From positions 1 to 7,656 of the forward strand of contig CAMFLD010000122.1 of the NCBI GenBank assembly GCA_945957245.1: a DNA stretch of 7,656 nucleotides. The letters are read 5' to 3'. The stretch is from an uncultured Flavobacterium sp. Its GTDB lineage: Bacteria; Bacteroidota; Bacteroidia; Flavobacteriales; Flavobacteriaceae. Below the pieces are notes generated by a model. That model did no database searches and was not told the origin of the DNA. It worked only from the letters and a program-made list of their open reading frames with translations. The first letter of the stretch is position 1. Every line of letters begins with the position of its first letter. Both the position numbers and the translations under genes were made by a program. Below, one piece after another: positions 5,363 through 7,656 of the stretch.

Positions 5363-5390
5363 ACTTTGATGCTCTGTAACTTTGTAACTT
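5363..5390 (-). repeat. Decayed inverted octamer array (ACTTTGNN) before ubiE
   Basis: Reading the plus strand in eights gives ACTTTGAT, GCTCTGTA, ACTTTGTA, ACTT. These are degenerate inverted copies of the AGCAAAGT array at 5269-5316. CAAAGTT (5311-5317) pairs exactly with AACTTTG (5362-5368), with AAA/TTT extending the stem past one bulge, and the outer octamers pair imperfectly. The 5269-5390 region can therefore fold into a long hairpin between folA and ubiE, which may end or slow transcription in either direction. Confidence 0.6.
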
Positions 5391-5395
5391 AATCT

Positions 5396-5403
5396 TATAT
5401 TTG
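5396..5403 (+). promoter_or_regulatory. -7 promoter box of the ubiE-porT unit
   Basis: TATATTTG is a full match to the Bacteroidota -7 consensus. It lies only 14 bases before the ubiE ATG at 5418, so the transcript would have a leader of about 8 or 9 bases. Possible -33 TTG elements at 5366-5368 or 5382-5384 are badly spaced (27 and 11 bases). Confidence 0.55.
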
Positions 5404-5417
5404 TCGAAAATTTTCCA

Positions 5418-6149
5418 ATGCCAGAGCAGATTACACCTTATAAAGACTCTTCACAAAGCAAGAAAGAACAGGTTACCCAAATGTTTGATAACATTTCTGG
5501 AGACTATGACGGATTGAATCGTGTTATTTCCATGGGAATTGATGTGAAATGGAGGGATAAGGTTGTTGCATTGGTCTCTGAGAAAAATCCGGAAACAATA
5601 TTGGATATTGCCACAGGAACAGGAGATTTGGTTATTCTGATGTCAAAAACGTCCGCCAAACGAATCGTAGGTCTTGATCTATCACCCGGAATGCTGGAAG
5701 TAGGAAAGCAAAAAATAGAAAAAGCACATCTTTCGGAAAAAATTGAAATGGTATTGGGCGATAGTGAAAATATTGATTTTCCCGATAATTATTTTGATGC
5801 CATTACTGTTTCATTCGGAATCAGGAATTTTGAGAACCTCGAAAAAGGGCTTTCCGAAATTTACAGAGTTTTGAAGCCAGGAGGCATTTTTGTTATCCTT
5901 GAAACTTCTGTCCCTACCCGATTCCCTTTCAAACAGGGTTATCGTTTTTATACCAAATTCATTTTGCCACTTATTGGAAAACTATTCTCCAAAGACAATA
6001 ATGCTTATGGTTATTTATCAGAATCTGCGGCAAATTTTCCGTTTGGAGAAAACCTGAACAATATTTTGAGGAAAATTTCGTTTATAGAATGCAAAGCGAT
6101 TCCACAAACGTTTGGCGTAGCTACAATTTACACTGCAACAAAGAAATGA
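5418..6149 (+). CDS. ubiE: Demethylmenaquinone methyltransferase (UbiE/MenG)
   Basis: A 243-residue SAM-dependent C-methyltransferase that adds the last methyl group to demethylmenaquinone. Bacteroidota generally use menaquinone, so the menaquinone reaction (also called MenG) is the expected one. Diagnostic features are the UbiE signature YDGLNRVISMGIDVKWR (30-46), the SAM-binding motif LDIATGTGDL (62-71), an acidic VGLDLSPGM (84-92), GDSENIDFPDNYFD (114-127), the second signature RVLKPGG (150-156), and NFPFG (206-210) near the C-terminus. Length is typical. It is cytoplasmic, acting at the inner membrane on the lipid quinone. The stop overlaps the porT start by ATGA, indicating co-transcription and coupled translation. 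It is separated from folA by a repeat-rich hairpin and has its own -7 box. Confidence 0.96.
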   Translation: MPEQITPYKDSSQSKKEQVTQMFDNISGDYDGLNRVISMGIDVKWRDKVVALVSEKNPETILDIATGTGDLVILMSKTSAKRIVGLDLSPGMLEVGKQKIEKAHLSEKIEMVLGDSENIDFPDNYFDAITVSFGIRNFENLEKGLSEIYRVLKPGGIFVILETSVPTRFPFKQGYRFYTKFILPLIGKLFSKDNNAYGYLSESAANFPFGENLNNILRKISFIECKAIPQTFGVATIYTATKK

Positions 6150-6877
6150 AACTGACGTTTTCTAAAAATATAATTCAAAAATCAGCGGTACTTATTCTGC
6201 TGTTTTCACTACAGGCCAAGGCTCAATTGGGTAAAAGTATGTTTACCAAAGACCCTATCATCAACCTGGAGAATTTTGACAAACAACGTATCTATTGGGG
6301 TTATTACCTTGGATTCAGCAATTTTGATTTCAAAACCGATCTAAAAACTAATACCGGCGCTCCTATTGAAGTAAAAGGTCATACCGGGTTCAATGTTGGA
6401 TTAGTAGGTGTTTTGCGCCTTCACGAATATGTTGAACTTCGTTTCGAACCGGGATTGTACTATGCCAGCAGAACAATTAATTATTCCCAATTCAACAATC
6501 AAAGAGATGGAGTCCGGGAAGTAAAAGCGACTTATATTGACTTCCCGCTATTATTGAAATTTTCTTCACAAAGAACAGGAAACGTAAGGCCTTATTTAGT
6601 TGGAGGAGTTTCGACTACGCTCAATTTATCCAGTAACTCCAAATCGGAAGATGATAATTTGAATCAGAAATTCAGGGTAAAATCCTGGACTCAAAACTAC
6701 ACTATGGGATTTGGAATTGATCTTTATTTTGAATATTTCAAGTTTTCACCTTCCATCCGTGGTGTCTTTGGATTCAACAATGAGCTGATTCCGGATAATG
6801 ATCCTAACAGCCCTTGGACAGGAAATATCCAATCACTTAAAACAAGAGCGTTTTTAATTAACTTTACGTTCCACTAA
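6146..6877 (+). CDS. porT: PorT/SprT outer-membrane protein of the type IX secretion and gliding system
   Basis: A 243-residue protein. Residues 1-26 form a signal peptide ending AKA before Q27. The mature chain has alternating beta strands of an outer-membrane barrel: RIYWGYYLGFSNFDF, GFNVGLVGVLRLHEYVELRFEPGLYY, YIDFPLLLKFS, RPYLVGGVSTTLNLS, YTMGFGIDLYFEYFKFSPSIR, and a closing aromatic end LINFTFH. The length, the RFEPGLYY and YIDFPLLLKF motifs, and the position directly after ubiE fit PorT, needed for type IX secretion and, in gliding flavobacteria, surface motility (SprT). The frame is open back to 6089, but the start at 6146 is chosen since it begins the signal peptide and overlaps the ubiE stop as ATGA. 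It ends tail to tail with the RNA methyltransferase gene, sharing bases 6874-6877. A generic outer-membrane beta-barrel is the fallback call. Confidence 0.88.
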   Translation: MKLTFSKNIIQKSAVLILLFSLQAKAQLGKSMFTKDPIINLENFDKQRIYWGYYLGFSNFDFKTDLKTNTGAPIEVKGHTGFNVGLVGVLRLHEYVELRFEPGLYYASRTINYSQFNNQRDGVREVKATYIDFPLLLKFSSQRTGNVRPYLVGGVSTTLNLSSNSKSEDDNLNQKFRVKSWTQNYTMGFGIDLYFEYFKFSPSIRGVFGFNNELIPDNDPNSPWTGNIQSLKTRAFLINFTFH

Positions 6878-7599
6878 CCTCTTCTGAATTCGCTCAGGAA
6901 AATAGCGGTTGCGGTCGCTACATTAAGACTTTCTGTTTCCTGAATATCGCCAAATCTTGGTATCGAAATTCTGTATTTGATTATTTTTTCTAAATCAGCC
7001 GAAATCCCATTAGCCTCATTTCCTAAAATCAAAATGGCATTTTGGGGTAATTTTTCCTGATAGACATTATTGCCATCCATAAAAGTACCAAAAACCGGAA
7101 GTTGGGTTTCAGTAATGAATTGGTTTAAATTTACATAACTGACATTGACTCTTTTAATGGAGCCCATAGTAGACTGAATCACTTTTGGGTTATAAACATC
7201 AACTGTTTCGGCAGAACAAAGGAGTTGTTTTACTCCAAACCAATCGCACAAGCGGATAATTGTCCCCAGATTTCCCGGGTCACGGATGTCATCCAAAGCG
7301 ACTATTAATCCATCGGTTATGATTTTCTCATTTTTTGGAATCCTGAAAACAGCCAGGCATGAGCTTGGTGAACTGAGTGCCGAAATCCTTTTCATGTCTA
7401 TTTCTTTGATCAAAGTTTTTTGGGAATCAGACACTTGCCCAAAAATAGCTTCGGTCATGAACAAATGTTCGAGCACAAAATTTGAATCCAGTAATTCCTT
7501 TATTACCTTTACCCCTTCGGCAATGAACATTTGATGATCATTTCGATATTTTTTTTGCTGAAGGCTCGTAATTAGTTTTATTTGGTTTTTACTAACCAT
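6874..7599 (-). CDS. TrmH/SpoU-family RNA 2'-O-methyltransferase
   Basis: A 241-residue SAM-dependent enzyme of the SPOUT class that methylates ribose 2'-OH in rRNA or tRNA. An N-terminal substrate-binding region (KYRNDHQMFIAEGVKVIKEL, 17-36) is followed by the knotted catalytic domain: motif 1 DDIRDPGNLGTIIR (103-116) with N110 and R116, motif 2 ILGNEANGIS (191-200), and motif 3 IPRFGDIQETESLNVATA (213-230). The exact target is not readable from sequence; RlmB-like 23S rRNA methylation is a reasonable guess. The start is set at 7599 (MVSKNQ). The open frame runs nine codons further, but six of these (MCIRDR) are adapter. The native upstream region is only ten bases, so an earlier native start cannot be excluded. 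The stop overlaps the porT stop. Confidence 0.93.
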   Translation of the reverse strand: MVSKNQIKLITSLQQKKYRNDHQMFIAEGVKVIKELLDSNFVLEHLFMTEAIFGQVSDSQKTLIKEIDMKRISALSSPSSCLAVFRIPKNEKIITDGLIVALDDIRDPGNLGTIIRLCDWFGVKQLLCSAETVDVYNPKVIQSTMGSIKRVNVSYVNLNQFITETQLPVFGTFMDGNNVYQEKLPQNAILILGNEANGISADLEKIIKYRISIPRFGDIQETESLNVATATAIFLSEFRRG

Positions 7600-7609
7600 A
7601 AAATAATGT

Positions 7610-7656
7610 CTGTCTCTTATACACATCTGACGCTGCCGACGATATGCAGTGTGTAG
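7610..7656 (-). other. Nextera (Tn5) sequencing adapter, not native DNA
   Basis: The exact reverse complement of bases 1-47: mosaic end (7610-7628), read-1 adapter (7629-7642), index (7643-7650, TATGCAGT) and GTGTAG. Having the same i5-side adapter at both ends, instead of i5 and i7, suggests assembly of untrimmed reads or an amplified long fragment. Native DNA ends at about 7609. Confidence 0.98.

Noticed and set aside
6089..6145. Upstream start of porT at 6089
   Set aside because: It adds 19 residues inside ubiE ahead of a good signal peptide; the ATGA-coupled start at 6146 is better.
7286..7534. Plus-strand 82-residue ORF
   Set aside because: It lies opposite conserved residues of the RNA methyltransferase and is a shadow.
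1..7656. Mobile element bounded by 47-base terminal inverted repeats
   Set aside because: The repeats are Nextera adapter with an index, and there is no transposase or integrase gene inside.

Overview
The native DNA runs from about position 48 to 7609. The first and last 47 bases are the same Illumina Nextera adapter in opposite orientation, so the window is a sequenced fragment or contig with untrimmed adapters, not a natural element with terminal repeats. The content points to a bacterium of the Bacteroidota, most likely Flavobacteriaceae and close to Flavobacterium. The reasons are low-GC DNA, -7 boxes of the TAnnTTTG type, no clear Shine-Dalgarno sequences, a PorT/SprT protein of the type IX secretion and gliding system, a 2TM-domain protein, and a stand-alone isoamylase early-set (CBM48-like) protein.

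The left half (48 to about 3.8 kb) looks accessory. It holds four same-strand genes separated by spacers of about 105 to 205 bases: a twin-arginine-signal aminotransferase of the HisC-like fold type I group, a 105-residue predicted lipoprotein, a 159-residue membrane-anchored protein of unknown function, and a secreted protein with MORN-like repeats and a TonB-like C-terminal domain. The spacers carry several stem-loops and TATCTTTA boxes, which suggests mostly single-gene transcription. A small broken-looking signal-peptide ORF and two intrinsic terminators close this half.

The right half (3.9 to 7.6 kb) is a conserved housekeeping block. It has a minus-strand CBM48-like protein, then a 2TM protein overlapping folA (dihydrofolate reductase) by ATGA, then ubiE/menG (menaquinone methyltransferase) overlapping porT by ATGA, and finally a minus-strand SpoU-family RNA methyltransferase whose stop codon overlaps the porT stop codon. 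Between folA and ubiE lies an array of six AGCAAAGT octamers that starts inside the last codons of folA and faces a decayed inverted array of ACTTTGNN octamers. Together they can fold into a long hairpin.

I see no convincing new multi-gene system, defence island, CRISPR array, RNA gene or mobile element. The items most worth a second look are the octamer array that supplies the folA stop codon, the Tat-targeted aminotransferase with its structured leader, and the MORN/TonB-like fusion. The most important correction is the adapter-derived false N-terminus (MCIRDR) on the RNA methyltransferase ORF.
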